NCBI GenBank assembly: GCA_009841005.1
Contig: VXMR01000139.1
Location: forward strand, 1 to 54,668
Reading direction: 5' to 3'
DNA: 54,668 nt
Origin: Gemmatimonadales bacterium
Lineage (GTDB): Bacteria > Gemmatimonadota > Gemmatimonadetes > Palauibacterales > Palauibacteraceae
Part shown: positions 25,399 to 33,718 of the stretch, one piece after another
Layout of the letters: each line of letters starts with the position of its first letter
How positions within the stretch are numbered: the first letter of the stretch is position 1
The notes under the pieces: model-generated
What the model was told of the DNA's origin: nothing
The model's database searches: none
Seen by the model: the letters and a program-made list of their open reading frames with translations, nothing else
Made by a program: the position numbers and the translations under genes

Positions 25399-26877
25399 AT
25401 GACAGAGCCCACGACCAGACCGGCGACCCCGGACGCAGGCGGCGAACGCGAGGTCCTCGGGCGGGGGATCCGGCTCCGGTCGCTCTTCTCGCTCGCCTTC
25501 GGGACGATCATCGGCGTCGGCTGGATCACGGTCATGGGGGCGTGGCTGAGCGGCGCCGGCGCGATCGGGGCCATCATCGCATTCGTGCTCGGCGGCCTCG
25601 GCATTCTCGCGATCGGGCTCTGCTACTCGGAGATGGCGGCCGCGTACCCGGTCACCGGCGGCGAGGTCGCGTACGTGTTCGAGGCGTGGGGGGCGCGCTG
25701 GAGCTTCGCCGCCGCGTGGTTCCTCGCCTTCTCCTACATCTTCACGACCTCCTTCGAGGCGATCTCCGTGGAATGGGTCGTGTCGGCTCTCGTCCCGGGG
25801 TTCGGCGGTCCGGTCATCTACACGCTGCTGGGGCAGGAGGTGCGGCTGTGGAGCCTGGCTCTCGGACTCGCCGTGATGGCCGCGATCACGCTGATCAACT
25901 ACCGCGGCGGAAAAACGGCCGCGTGGTTCCAGGATCTGATGACCGCCGGGCTCATCATTCTCACCATGATCTTCGTGATCGCCGGCGTGGTGGGCGGCAG
26001 CGTCGCGAACCTCGATCCCACGTTCACGGGGACGACGCCGGGGGCAGCCCTGATCGGCGTGGGCATCGTGCTCGGGACCGCCGCGTTCTGGTTCGCCGGC
26101 TTCGACACGATTCCACAGGCGATGGAGGAGGTGGAGGAGGGCGCGAAGCTGCGGCTCCTGCCGCGCGTCATGGGCGCCTCGATCCTGTTCGCGCTCGTCT
26201 TCTACTGTCTCGTGATTCTGGCGACGGCGATGAGCATGCCCCGCGCGGAACTGCTCGCGTCCGAGCTTCCCGCCGCGGCGGCGATCGAGGCCGCCCTGGG
26301 CTCGCCGTTCCTGGGCCGGATCGTGCTGTTCGCCGGACTCTGCGGACTCATCACGACGTGGAACGCGATCTTCTTCGCCTCCACGCGGATCGTCTTCGCC
26401 ATGGCTCGGGCGCACATGATCCCCCACCGCCTCGCCAAGGTGCACGACCGCTACGGCTCACCCTCCGCCGCCGTCCTCTTCGTGGCCGTCATGGGGAGCG
26501 TGGGGGCGCTGTTCGGCCGCAACGCCATCCTCGTCATCGTCGGAGGCGCCGCGATCTCGGCAATGATCGTTTTCCTGGTCGTCGTGCTCGGGGTCCTGCG
26601 GCTGCGGAAGACGCGCCCCGACCACCCGCGACCCTACACGGTGCCCGGCGGCCGGGGCTTCCTGTATCTCAGCGCCGTCGTCGCGCTGGGGCTGCTCGGC
26701 GCTTCGATCTGGGAACCCTTCCACGGGGCGGGCGGCCGGATTCCCGCCGAGTGGATCGTCCTCGTCGTCTGGGCGGCGCTGGGGCTCGTCTTCTACCGCG
26801 CCGCCGCGCCCCTCCGCCGCCAGGTGAGCGACAGGAGACTCCGCTGGCTCATCCTCAGCGACGAGGATCCGGAATGA
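25399..26877 (+). CDS. APC-superfamily amino-acid permease
   Basis: A 492-residue polytopic carrier. The first span, LFSLAFGTIIGVGWITVMGAW, carries the APC-type unwound helix; YSEMAAAYPVTGGEVAYVFE and FAGFDTIPQAMEEVEEGAKL are further hallmarks. It resembles the basic or aromatic amino-acid and polyamine branches, but the substrate is not predictable. The start at 25399 lies just after the BKACE stop, and its own stop overlaps the aminotransferase-like gene (ATGA), so the three genes 24435-28214 form one operon. It probably imports the compound handled by the other two gene products. Confidence 0.9.
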   Translation: MTEPTTRPATPDAGGEREVLGRGIRLRSLFSLAFGTIIGVGWITVMGAWLSGAGAIGAIIAFVLGGLGILAIGLCYSEMAAAYPVTGGEVAYVFEAWGARWSFAAAWFLAFSYIFTTSFEAISVEWVVSALVPGFGGPVIYTLLGQEVRLWSLALGLAVMAAITLINYRGGKTAAWFQDLMTAGLIILTMIFVIAGVVGGSVANLDPTFTGTTPGAALIGVGIVLGTAAFWFAGFDTIPQAMEEVEEGAKLRLLPRVMGASILFALVFYCLVILATAMSMPRAELLASELPAAAAIEAALGSPFLGRIVLFAGLCGLITTWNAIFFASTRIVFAMARAHMIPHRLAKVHDRYGSPSAAVLFVAVMGSVGALFGRNAILVIVGGAAISAMIVFLVVVLGVLRLRKTRPDHPRPYTVPGGRGFLYLSAVVALGLLGASIWEPFHGAGGRIPAEWIVLVVWAALGLVFYRAAAPLRRQVSDRRLRWLILSDEDPE

Positions 26878-28214
26878 ACACGAGTCGACGCAGCTTCCTC
26901 CGCCGGTCCGCGGGCGCGCTGGCGCTGGCCCCGATCGTGCCCGTGGGGCGGCTCGCCCTGCACGCCGGACGGGATGGCGCGATCCCCGACCCTGGGACCC
27001 ACTCGTCGGCCGACGCGGGTTCGCGGTCCGACGGTCCGGGTCGCCCGCAGGAAGCCTGGGTGGCCCGCGCACGCGCCGAGATCCCGGCCTCGACGGAGAG
27101 CCTGTACTTCCAGACCGGCGGCATCGGCCCCGCTCCGAACGCCGTCATCGACCATGTCCGGGAACGGCTCGCCTTTCAGAACCGGAGCCCGGCCGAGCCC
27201 CGCATCTCGGACGAGATGGCACGAGTCGAGCCCGATCTGAGGGCGCAACTGGCGCGCGTGTTCGGCGCCGAGACGGAGGAGGTTGCGCTCACCCACAGCA
27301 CCTCCGAGGGGATATCCATCGTCGCATGGAGCCTGAACTGGGAGCCGGGCGACGAGGTCGTGATCTCCAACACGGAGCACCCCGCCAACGTCGTCCCGTG
27401 GTACGTCCTCCGGGACCGGTTCGGGATCGCGATCCGCGAGATCGACCTGAGTCCCGGAACCGGACTCATCGACGAGATCCGCGACCAGCTCTCGAACCGC
27501 ACGCGGATGGTGAGCATCAGCCACGTATCGCGGAACAACGGACGAACGCTGCGGACGGACGAGTCCGCCGAACTGGGGGACTTGCTGCGCTCCCGCGGCG
27601 TGCGCTACCACCTCGACGGCGCGCAGGGCCCCGGCTGCGTGGCGACCGACTTCCGCGCGCTCGGCTGCGATGGCTATTCGACGTGCGGCCACAAGTGGCT
27701 GCTCGGCCCCAAGGGCACGGGCGCGCTCTTCGTGCGCCGAGAGATACTGGACGACGTGCAACTGAGCTGGGCCGGCTCCCACAGCCACGCGACGATGGAC
27801 TACGAGGGTGCGTACACCCTGCTCCCCAGCGCCGCCCGCTACGAGTTCGGCACCCGCGCGCTGGCCGACTTCGCCGGCTTCGCCCGCGCCGTCGACTGGA
27901 TGGAGAACATCGGCCTGGAGAGGATCGAGGGCCGGATCCAGTCGCTCGTCGACCACGCGATCGAGATTGTCGACCGCACGGACGGGCTGGGCGTGTCGTC
28001 CCCCCGGGCGCGCCCCGACCGCTCAGGCGTATTCGTCGTTCAACTGCCCGAGGGATGCGACGCCACGCAGCTCTACAACGACCTGCGCGAAGACGAGGGA
28101 ATCCTCGCCTCCCCCGTCCGGGAGGAGCGCGACTTCCGGCTGTCCATCCACTTCTTCAACACCCGCGACGAGATCGACGCCACGATCGCGGCCATTGCAG
28201 AGAGGTGCGGCTGA
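26874..28214 (+). CDS. Class V aminotransferase-fold PLP enzyme, Tat-exported
   Basis: A 446-residue fold-type I PLP enzyme of the cysteine desulfurase / isopenicillin-N epimerase group. A Tat signal, TSRRSFLRRSAGALALAPIV, precedes a Gly/Ser-rich linker. The PLP lysine is in YSTCGHKWLLGPKGTGALFV, and the phosphate and ring contacts are in THSTSEGISI and YHLDGAQGPG. Members act as epimerases, desulfurases or amine lyases; the precise reaction is unknown. It is translationally coupled to the permease. A PLP enzyme exported with a Tat signal is uncommon but has precedent in this subfamily. Confidence 0.85.
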   Translation: MNTSRRSFLRRSAGALALAPIVPVGRLALHAGRDGAIPDPGTHSSADAGSRSDGPGRPQEAWVARARAEIPASTESLYFQTGGIGPAPNAVIDHVRERLAFQNRSPAEPRISDEMARVEPDLRAQLARVFGAETEEVALTHSTSEGISIVAWSLNWEPGDEVVISNTEHPANVVPWYVLRDRFGIAIREIDLSPGTGLIDEIRDQLSNRTRMVSISHVSRNNGRTLRTDESAELGDLLRSRGVRYHLDGAQGPGCVATDFRALGCDGYSTCGHKWLLGPKGTGALFVRREILDDVQLSWAGSHSHATMDYEGAYTLLPSAARYEFGTRALADFAGFARAVDWMENIGLERIEGRIQSLVDHAIEIVDRTDGLGVSSPRARPDRSGVFVVQLPEGCDATQLYNDLREDEGILASPVREERDFRLSIHFFNTRDEIDATIAAIAERCG

Positions 28215-28234
28215 GCGGCCCGCCCGCCGTAGCT

Positions 28235-28612
28235 TCAGGCCTTGATCGTGGACACGTCGTAGAGGGGGATCCGCGCGTCTCGCGTGATCAGAACCAACCC
28301 TTCCGCCTGCGCCTGGGCGATGAGCATTCTGTCGAACGGGTCACGATGGTGCGGAGGCAGCGTCGCGGCCCGCTCCGCGTGCTCGAACGTCAGTGGAAGG
28401 TGTGCCAACCGCTTTTCTTCTACTACGTCCGCCAGGTTGTCCGGTGCCGTAAGCCGGCCCTTGGCCTTTTTGGTCCCGATTTCCCAGCCCGAGACGGCGC
28501 TCACGAACACTTCGTTGCCGGGATCCGAGATGGCGTCCCGGGCCGGCTCGGCGATCTGGTCCCAGTCGGACACCCACCAGAGGAAGGCGTGCGTGTCGAG
28601 CAGCAGCCGCAC
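28235..28612 (-). CDS. VapC-like PIN-domain toxin
   Basis: A 125-residue PIN-domain ribonuclease. The four acidic positions are visible: Asp6 in LLLDTHAFLWW, Glu in VSGWEIGTKKAKG, Asp in HHRDPFDRMLIAQA and Asp in ITRDARIPLYDV; together they bind Mg2+ for RNA cleavage. In type II modules such toxins stop growth by cutting tRNA, rRNA or mRNA. The gene follows the antitoxin by 2 bp on the same strand. The family is the one paired with Phd-type antitoxins, sometimes called YoeB-independent PIN modules. Confidence 0.92.
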   Translation of the reverse strand: MRLLLDTHAFLWWVSDWDQIAEPARDAISDPGNEVFVSAVSGWEIGTKKAKGRLTAPDNLADVVEEKRLAHLPLTFEHAERAATLPPHHRDPFDRMLIAQAQAEGLVLITRDARIPLYDVSTIKA

Positions 28613-28614
28613 CG

Positions 28615-28866
28615 TCAGTCAACGCTCGGGAAGATCGGGGAGTCTTCGAACGCCGCAATGATCTCGTCGTCGTCGTCATCGAAGTCCGGACCGATCACGA
28701 TCTGACCCTCGAGACCTCCCGGCTGTCGAGGTTCGACGGATTCCCGGTAGGGCGTCAGGCGCACCCACGGTCGTCCCGAATTGCAGATCACCACATCTTC
28801 TCCTTCCCGGGCCAGCCTGGCCAGGCGGGACAACTGTGACTTCGCCTCATGCATGTTGACCTTCAC
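28615..28866 (-). CDS. Phd/YefM-type antitoxin
   Basis: An 83-residue antitoxin. Its N-terminus, MKVNMHEAKSQLSRLARLAR, is the typical Phd DNA-binding and dimerisation start, which fixes the GTG at 28866 as the initiation codon. GEDVVICNSGRPWVRLTPYR continues the fold. The C-terminus is very acidic (DFDDDDDEIIAAFEDSP) and should be the part that neutralises the PIN toxin. It probably represses its own promoter through the palindromes just upstream. Confidence 0.92.
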   Translation of the reverse strand: MKVNMHEAKSQLSRLARLAREGEDVVICNSGRPWVRLTPYRESVEPRQPGGLEGQIVIGPDFDDDDDEIIAAFEDSPIFPSVD

Positions 28867-28893
28867 GGAGGCCGTCCTTCCTTGTCCGCATGA

Positions 28894-28919
28894 AATCTAG
28901 CTAGACTTAGCTTAGCTAA
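28894..28919 (-). promoter_or_regulatory. AT-rich palindromic operator of the Phd/VapC module
   Basis: Two palindromes lie upstream of the antitoxin start: CTAGCTAG (28897-28904) and TTAGCTTAGCTAA (28907-28919, arms TTAGCT/AGCTAA around one base). TAGATT on the minus strand (28894-28899) could be the -10 box. The stretch is far more AT-rich than the surroundings, typical for autoregulated toxin-antitoxin promoters. Confidence 0.6.
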
Positions 28920-28991
28920 TATCCTTCGGACTGGCAAACACCTGCCGACACGTCGCTCTTCGCAGGCTGCGTCGGGGAGGGACTCCCGGCC

Positions 28992-30260
28992 CTACACCAC
29001 TCGTCTCGGGAGCCGCGCGTTCATGGCCTGGATGATGCCGAGGAAGCCGCGGCCGGTCCGCTCGGCGACGGTGTGGGGGAGCACGGACGGATGGTCGGGG
29101 CCGACGAGGGTGGCGACGTCGCCGACCTCGACCGTCTTCTCCGGACCGATGTCGAGAATCGTGTGCGCGGAGTTGACGCCTCCGGCGACGGGGTACAGGC
29201 GGCCGTTGATCAGTACCTCGCAGGTCCCGTTCGCCTCGGACGGATAGCCGTCGGTACGGCCGACCGGCAGCAGCGCCACCCAGGTGGCCCGGTCGGCGGT
29301 GAAGGTGTGGCGGAAGCCCGCGCTGTCGCCCGGCTCGAGGCGTTCGACCCGCACCACGCGGGCATTCATGCGAAACACGGGCCTGAGGTCGGCCATGTCC
29401 CGGGCGCCTTCGCCGCCGGAAAGGTGGTTTCCGAACAGCGCGTTCCCGGGCCGCACCATGTCGTAGTGCGCCTCGGGCAGGTTGAACAGCTCGAAGGAGG
29501 GTGAAGCGTGGAGGGTGCCGAGGGGGAGGCTCTTCCCGCGGGCCCATGCGAGGAGCTCCTCGAAGCGCGCGAGCTGCTCCCGGTTGAAGTCGAGATCGTG
29601 CATGAACATGGTGTAGGTGCCGTTCACGTCGACGTATTCGCTCTGCACGAGTTCTTCGATCCACCCGCGCGCGCGGGTGTACGGCATCCCCTCCCGGTTC
29701 ATCCCCGTATCGATGAAGAGCTGGACGGGCACGGGACGGCCGAGTCGCCGGGACACGCTCCGCAGCCGCGCGGGCGCATCGTCCAGCCACACGGACTGGA
29801 GCACGTCGTGCCTCGCCAGCTCCTCGATCTCATCCTCGGATCCCTCGGCCATGACCACGATGGGCTTGGTCACGCCTTCCTCGCGCATGGCGAGCGCTTC
29901 CTCTACGCGCACGGAGGCGATGCCGCCCACCTCGGGCATCCCGGCGAGGAGCGGCCCGACCGCACGGTCGCCCAGGCCGTAGGCGTTGTTTTTCACCACC
30001 GCGAGGATGGGGCGGCCGCCCGCCAGCCGCGCGGCCTCGCGGACGTTGTGGGCCCAGGCAGCGCGGTCGAGTTCGATCCACGGGTCGAAGCGCTCGGGAG
30101 TCCAGGTGCGGTCGGCGGTGCCGGCGGCGGATAACAGGCCAGCGCCTGGACTGCGCGTCCTCGCGGCGGTCGCGCAGCCGGAGGTCGCGGCGAGGCCCAG
30201 GGCGACCCCGGTCAGGTGGAGAAAGCGGCGGCGCGGAAGAGGCGGTGACGGGCGATCCAT
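28992..30260 (-). CDS. Alanine racemase-family protein, exported lipoprotein, lacking the catalytic tyrosine
   Basis: A 422-residue member of the alanine racemase fold (PLP-binding TIM barrel plus C-terminal beta domain). The N-terminus PRRRFLHLTGVALGLAATSG followed by Cys29 is a Tat-like, lipobox-type signal, placing it at the envelope. Lys90 in AVVKNNAYGLG is the PLP lysine, and FIDTGMNREG and MVRPGNALFG match the barrel. In ordinary alanine racemases the second catalytic base is the Tyr of GYxDGYP; here residue 335 is Arg (PVGRTDGYPS). The usual CMD motif is also changed to GVNSAHTILD. A one-base racemase, lyase or non-catalytic PLP binder is therefore possible. Confidence 0.85.
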   Translation of the reverse strand: MDRPSPPLPRRRFLHLTGVALGLAATSGCATAARTRSPGAGLLSAAGTADRTWTPERFDPWIELDRAAWAHNVREAARLAGGRPILAVVKNNAYGLGDRAVGPLLAGMPEVGGIASVRVEEALAMREEGVTKPIVVMAEGSEDEIEELARHDVLQSVWLDDAPARLRSVSRRLGRPVPVQLFIDTGMNREGMPYTRARGWIEELVQSEYVDVNGTYTMFMHDLDFNREQLARFEELLAWARGKSLPLGTLHASPSFELFNLPEAHYDMVRPGNALFGNHLSGGEGARDMADLRPVFRMNARVVRVERLEPGDSAGFRHTFTADRATWVALLPVGRTDGYPSEANGTCEVLINGRLYPVAGGVNSAHTILDIGPEKTVEVGDVATLVGPDHPSVLPHTVAERTGRGFLGIIQAMNARLPRRVV

Positions 30261-30304
30261 GGGGCCCTCCGGGGTTCAGCGGCGTGAGGCAGACGATCTC
30301 AGCG

Positions 30305-30334
30305 TTGCCAACTTTTTCCTGAAGACACTACGCT
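30305..30334 (+). promoter_or_regulatory. Candidate promoter for the 49-residue ORF and symporter
   Basis: TTGCCA (30305-30310) and TACGCT (30329-30334) are separated by 18 bases. Initiation about 7 bases after the -10 would fall on the ATG at 30341, so the first transcript could be leaderless. No Shine-Dalgarno sequence is present before that ATG. Confidence 0.4.
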
Positions 30335-30340
30335 TCGCCC

Positions 30341-30490
30341 ATGAACACGATCAACATCTTGCGCGCTGCAGACCGTCAGCTCCTTCGAGATCTCCTGCTC
30401 GAGGGTGGTCAGTCCGCTCCCATCGTCACCGCCGACAGGCTTTACTTCGAGATGTTGCGCGCCCGGATTCGCCGACACTCGACGGAGTGA
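30341..30490 (+). CDS. Small ORF of 49 residues, coupled to the symporter gene
   Basis: The ATG at 30341 opens a 49-codon frame closed by the TGA at 30488-30490; an in-frame stop lies at 30320-30322, so the start cannot move far. The product begins MNTINILRAADRQLLRDLLL and is charged and helical, ending in a basic segment (EMLRARIRRHSTE). Its last part faintly resembles the C-terminus of ribbon-helix-helix antitoxins, but there is no N-terminal half and no toxin gene. The stop overlaps the GTG start of the symporter (GTGA), consistent with a small leader cistron. Whether it is made as a protein is unknown. Confidence 0.4.
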   Translation: MNTINILRAADRQLLRDLLLEGGQSAPIVTADRLYFEMLRARIRRHSTE

Positions 30491-31695
30491 CGGCCCGAGG
30501 GCGGCGGAGGCGTAACGTCCCCGCGTACGTCTGGACGATCCTGGCGCTGGTGGCGGGTCTGGCCGCGGGCGGGTTCCTCCCCGTGCCGCTCGCGCCGGTG
30601 GCCGACGCCACGGCCACGCTCATCGCCTGGGTGGTCGCCGTCGTGCCGCTGCTGATCCTTGCCGCCCTCAGCCCGGCCATCGCCACGCTGATTCGGCGCG
30701 GGCTCGCCGGGCGCTTCGCGGGCGCCGTCGTCCTCTGGTACGTCTTCACGTCGACCGTCGCCGGGCTCATCGCTGTCGTGACCTCCGCCACGATCTTTCG
30801 CATCCCGCTGACCGCCGGGGACCGGGGTGTGTGGACCGAAGCCGCGGCCATGCTGCGGAGCCTCGGGGAGGGCGGAGCCTCGTGGCCGCTGCTCGCGATC
30901 CTCGCCGGAGTTCTGCTCGGAGCCTTCGGCGCCCGGCACGATCCGATCTACCGCGTGCTTCGGAGCATCGCCGACTCGATCGAGAAGGCGGGCGGGAAGC
31001 TGGCCTACGTCATGCTCCCGCTCATCCTCGCCTTCGGCATCACCCTGGGCGTGCGCTTCGGCGCGAGCCTGGGGCTGTCGCACTATCTGACGATGGCCGC
31101 CTATACGGGCGCGCTCGTCCTGGTCTGGTGGGCGTTCTACACGTTCGTGCTCGTGCGGAGGGTCGGACGCCGGCCCGTGGGGCCCGTTCTGAGCGAGTAC
31201 TACGTGCCGACCGCGGTCTTCGCCGCGGGCACGTGTTCGTCGCTGGCGACGCTCCCGGTCAACCTCGCCAACGCGAAGAAGATCGGCGTCCGCGACGAGG
31301 TGGCCGACTTCGTGCTCCCGTTCGGCGCCGTCGCGAACCTGGACGCCAGTGCGCTGGCCTACGTCGCGTACGGACCCTTCGTCGTGAGCCATGTGTTCGG
31401 CCTGGAATTGAGCTGGATGATGATGCTCGCCGCCTGGCCCGCCGTCGTCCTGTTCACGATCGCCGCTCCCGGGCTCCCCGCCGGGATGGGGACGGCGCTG
31501 TGGAGCGCGACGCTGTTCGCGAGCATGCTGGGGCTCGAAGGTCAGGCGCAGGGCGAGTTCATCGCGAGTTGGATCGCGCTCTCCGGGGGCATCCCCGACA
31601 TGCTGCGCACCGCGACCAACACGACCGGAGACGGCTACACCGCGATCATCTTCGACGGCCGCTTCGACGAGTTCTTCGCGAGGGATCGTGGCTGA
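30487..31695 (+). CDS. Dicarboxylate/amino acid:cation symporter (DAACS family)
   Basis: A 402-residue polytopic carrier of the glutamate/aspartate/C4-dicarboxylate family. The re-entrant loop HP1 is AAGTCSSLATLPVNLANAKK, the TM7 region is LPFGAVANLDASALAYV, and the TM8/HP2 end is GGIPDMLRTATNTTGDGYTA, where D and R/N contact substrate and cation. Translation starts at GTG 30487, overlapping the stop of a 49-codon ORF. Its end overlaps the next gene's GTG by 8 bases, so import seems to be linked with the two NicX-like enzymes. Substrate is likely an acidic or dicarboxylate-like compound. Confidence 0.88.
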   Translation: MTARGRRRRNVPAYVWTILALVAGLAAGGFLPVPLAPVADATATLIAWVVAVVPLLILAALSPAIATLIRRGLAGRFAGAVVLWYVFTSTVAGLIAVVTSATIFRIPLTAGDRGVWTEAAAMLRSLGEGGASWPLLAILAGVLLGAFGARHDPIYRVLRSIADSIEKAGGKLAYVMLPLILAFGITLGVRFGASLGLSHYLTMAAYTGALVLVWWAFYTFVLVRRVGRRPVGPVLSEYYVPTAVFAAGTCSSLATLPVNLANAKKIGVRDEVADFVLPFGAVANLDASALAYVAYGPFVVSHVFGLELSWMMMLAAWPAVVLFTIAAPGLPAGMGTALWSATLFASMLGLEGQAQGEFIASWIALSGGIPDMLRTATNTTGDGYTAIIFDGRFDEFFARDRG

Positions 31696-32680
31696 CGGGG
31701 CGGCGACCGAGACGGGCGTGGACCTGACCCCGGGAGCGCAGCGGCTCGTGCATGTGAACGGGCGTGTGCAGCCGGGTGAGGTCGTCGTGATCGTGACCGA
31801 TCCCACGATGCGGCGGTACGCGGATGCCGTGGCGGGGACCGCCCGCGACGCCGGCGCCGACGTCACCGTGTGCATGATTTCCATGCGGAATCGGGACGGG
31901 CAGGAGCCGCCTCCTCCGGTCGCCCGGGCCATGGCCGAGGCCGCCGTGATTTTCTCCCCCGTGCGCATCTCGATCACGCACACGCGAGCGATGCGGGCCG
32001 CCCTGGACGCGGGGGCGCGCGTCTGCATGATGACGGCGTACACCGACGCGATCATGACCAGCCCCGCGCTGCTCGAGACCGACTTCGCGGCGCAGGCCGA
32101 TGTCTGCCGCCGCCTCGGTGCGGCGTTCACGGAGGGCGAGTCGGTGCGGCTTACTTCCCGGCGCGGGACGGATCTCCGCTTCGGGATCGAGGGTCGCGTC
32201 GCCAACGTGCTCACGAACATCCCGGAACCCGGAGAACTGGCCCCGGTCCCCGATATCGAGGTCAACGTCGTGCCGGTGACGGGTTCGGCCGAGGGCGCGC
32301 TCATCATGGACGCTTCGGTCCCCTACCTCGGCATCGGCATCCTGGAGGAGCCCATCGTCTGCTCCGTGCGCGAGGGCGCCATCGCCGAAATGACCGGCGG
32401 GGCGCAGGCCGACTTCCTGCGCGAGCACCTGGAGTCCTTCGCGGACCCGCACTGCTTCAACGTCGCCGAACTGGGCGTCGGCCTGAACCCGAACGCCCGG
32501 CTCACCGGAGAGATGCTCGAGGACGAGGGCGTCATGGGCACGATCCACATCGGCATCGGCACGAGCCACACCCTCGGAGGGGAGATCGTGGCGCCGACGC
32601 ACTACGATCTCCTCATGTGGGAGCCCACCATCGCCGTCGACGGCCGCGTCGTGCAGCGGGACAAGCAGGTGCTGGCATGA
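31688..32680 (+). CDS. NicX / M29-like metalloenzyme (2,5-dihydroxypyridine dioxygenase family), copy 1
   Basis: A 330-residue protein of the fold shared by M29 aminopeptidases and NicX-type 2,5-dihydroxypyridine 5,6-dioxygenase. The C-terminal metal site is visible: HIGIGTSHTLGG gives one His and PTHYD gives the His-x-Asp pair, in the order described for NicX. Upstream come FNVAELGVGLNPNARLTGEM and ITHTRAMRAALDAGARVC. In NicX the site holds Fe(II) and opens a pyridine ring. GTG 31688 is the start, overlapping the symporter gene by 8 bases. A second, diverged copy follows directly. Substrate and chemistry (ring cleavage or peptidase) are undecided. Confidence 0.82.
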   Translation: MADGAATETGVDLTPGAQRLVHVNGRVQPGEVVVIVTDPTMRRYADAVAGTARDAGADVTVCMISMRNRDGQEPPPPVARAMAEAAVIFSPVRISITHTRAMRAALDAGARVCMMTAYTDAIMTSPALLETDFAAQADVCRRLGAAFTEGESVRLTSRRGTDLRFGIEGRVANVLTNIPEPGELAPVPDIEVNVVPVTGSAEGALIMDASVPYLGIGILEEPIVCSVREGAIAEMTGGAQADFLREHLESFADPHCFNVAELGVGLNPNARLTGEMLEDEGVMGTIHIGIGTSHTLGGEIVAPTHYDLLMWEPTIAVDGRVVQRDKQVLA

Positions 32681-32710
32681 AGCGGGTGGTGACATGAGAC
32701 AGGAGCCGGC

Positions 32711-33679
32711 ATGAGAGAAGGTGCGGAGATCCTGGTGCGGACGTGCGCCGGCGTCCGGGAGGCCGAGGATGTCGTCATCGTCACGGATCCGGAGCGGATG
32801 ACGATCGCCCGGGCCGTCGCCGACGCGGCGCTTGAGGCCGGCGCCATCCCGAGTATCGTGGTCCCGCCCGAGCGGTCGATCGACAACGAGGAGCCGGGAC
32901 CCGCGGTGGCCGCGGCGCTCGCGGCCGCCGACGTCGCCTTCCTGCCCGTGACGCTGGCGCTGGCCCACACCCGCGCCGTGCGGGAGGCAATAGGCGCCGG
33001 AGCCCGGGTTCTCTCGATGACGGCGTTCACTGAACGGATGATGCGCGAGGGCGGGCTGTTCACGGACTTTCGGGCGCGCAAGCCCTTATGCGACGCCATC
33101 GCGGCGAGTCTCACCGCCGACGAGCGCCTGCGGGTGACGAACCCCGCCGGCACCGATCTCACCATGAGCCTCGCAGGCGTGACCGGGAACAGCCACGGCT
33201 GCCTCCTGGAGGGCCCCGGCTTCTCCGCGGTTCCCAACATCGAAGCGAACTGCGCCCCCGCTCAGGGCGCCGCCGAAGGCGTGTTCGTCTGCGACGGGAG
33301 CATCCCCTACTACGGCGTGGGCCCGATCCGCGACCCCGTGACCTTCCGCATCTCGAAGGGCTTCGTCACCGACGTCGAGGGCGGCGACCAGGCCGAATTC
33401 CTCGCGGACCTCCTGGCCCGGCAGGACGACCGCTGGGTCTACAACCTGGCCCAGTTCGCCTTCGGCCTGAACCCGGCCTGCACCGAGTTCACCGGCGAGA
33501 TGCTCAACGACGAGGGCGTGAACGGCACCGTCCACATCGGCATCGGCACCTCCGCCAACCTCGGCGGCACCGTCTCCGCCAAAACCCACTTCGACGCCAT
33601 CAACCGCGCACCCACCGTATGGATCGACGACGAAGCCGTACTCCGTGACGGAGAGATCCTCGACGTTGCTTCGGAGTAG
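32711..33679 (+). CDS. NicX / M29-like metalloenzyme, copy 2
   Basis: A 322-residue paralogue of the preceding gene, 30 bp downstream on the same strand. It conserves the arrangement LALAHTRAVREAIGAGARVL, AQFAFGLNPACTEFTGEML, HIGIGTSANLGG and KTHFDAIN, so both the single His and the His-x-Asp metal ligands are kept. The copies differ widely elsewhere, arguing for an old duplication and perhaps a heteromeric enzyme or two substrates. No ring hydroxylase or amidase of the nicotinate pathway lies beside them, although a molybdenum hydroxylase that could hydroxylate an N-heterocycle is encoded at 14.8-17.8 kb. Confidence 0.82.
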   Translation: MREGAEILVRTCAGVREAEDVVIVTDPERMTIARAVADAALEAGAIPSIVVPPERSIDNEEPGPAVAAALAAADVAFLPVTLALAHTRAVREAIGAGARVLSMTAFTERMMREGGLFTDFRARKPLCDAIAASLTADERLRVTNPAGTDLTMSLAGVTGNSHGCLLEGPGFSAVPNIEANCAPAQGAAEGVFVCDGSIPYYGVGPIRDPVTFRISKGFVTDVEGGDQAEFLADLLARQDDRWVYNLAQFAFGLNPACTEFTGEMLNDEGVNGTVHIGIGTSANLGGTVSAKTHFDAINRAPTVWIDDEAVLRDGEILDVASE

Positions 33680-33718
33680 GACGTTCCCGCGGGAAAGTCC
33701 GGGACGCGGATCAGGGGT

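Noticed and set aside
25542..26873. Open frame upstream of the class V PLP enzyme in the same frame
   Set aside because: It overlaps the permease gene in another frame and is Arg-rich; the enzyme starts at 26874 with a Tat signal.
28230..28242. TAGCTTC sequence similar to the -10 candidate at 3934
   Set aside because: It lies at the end of two convergent genes with no gene start downstream on the plus strand.
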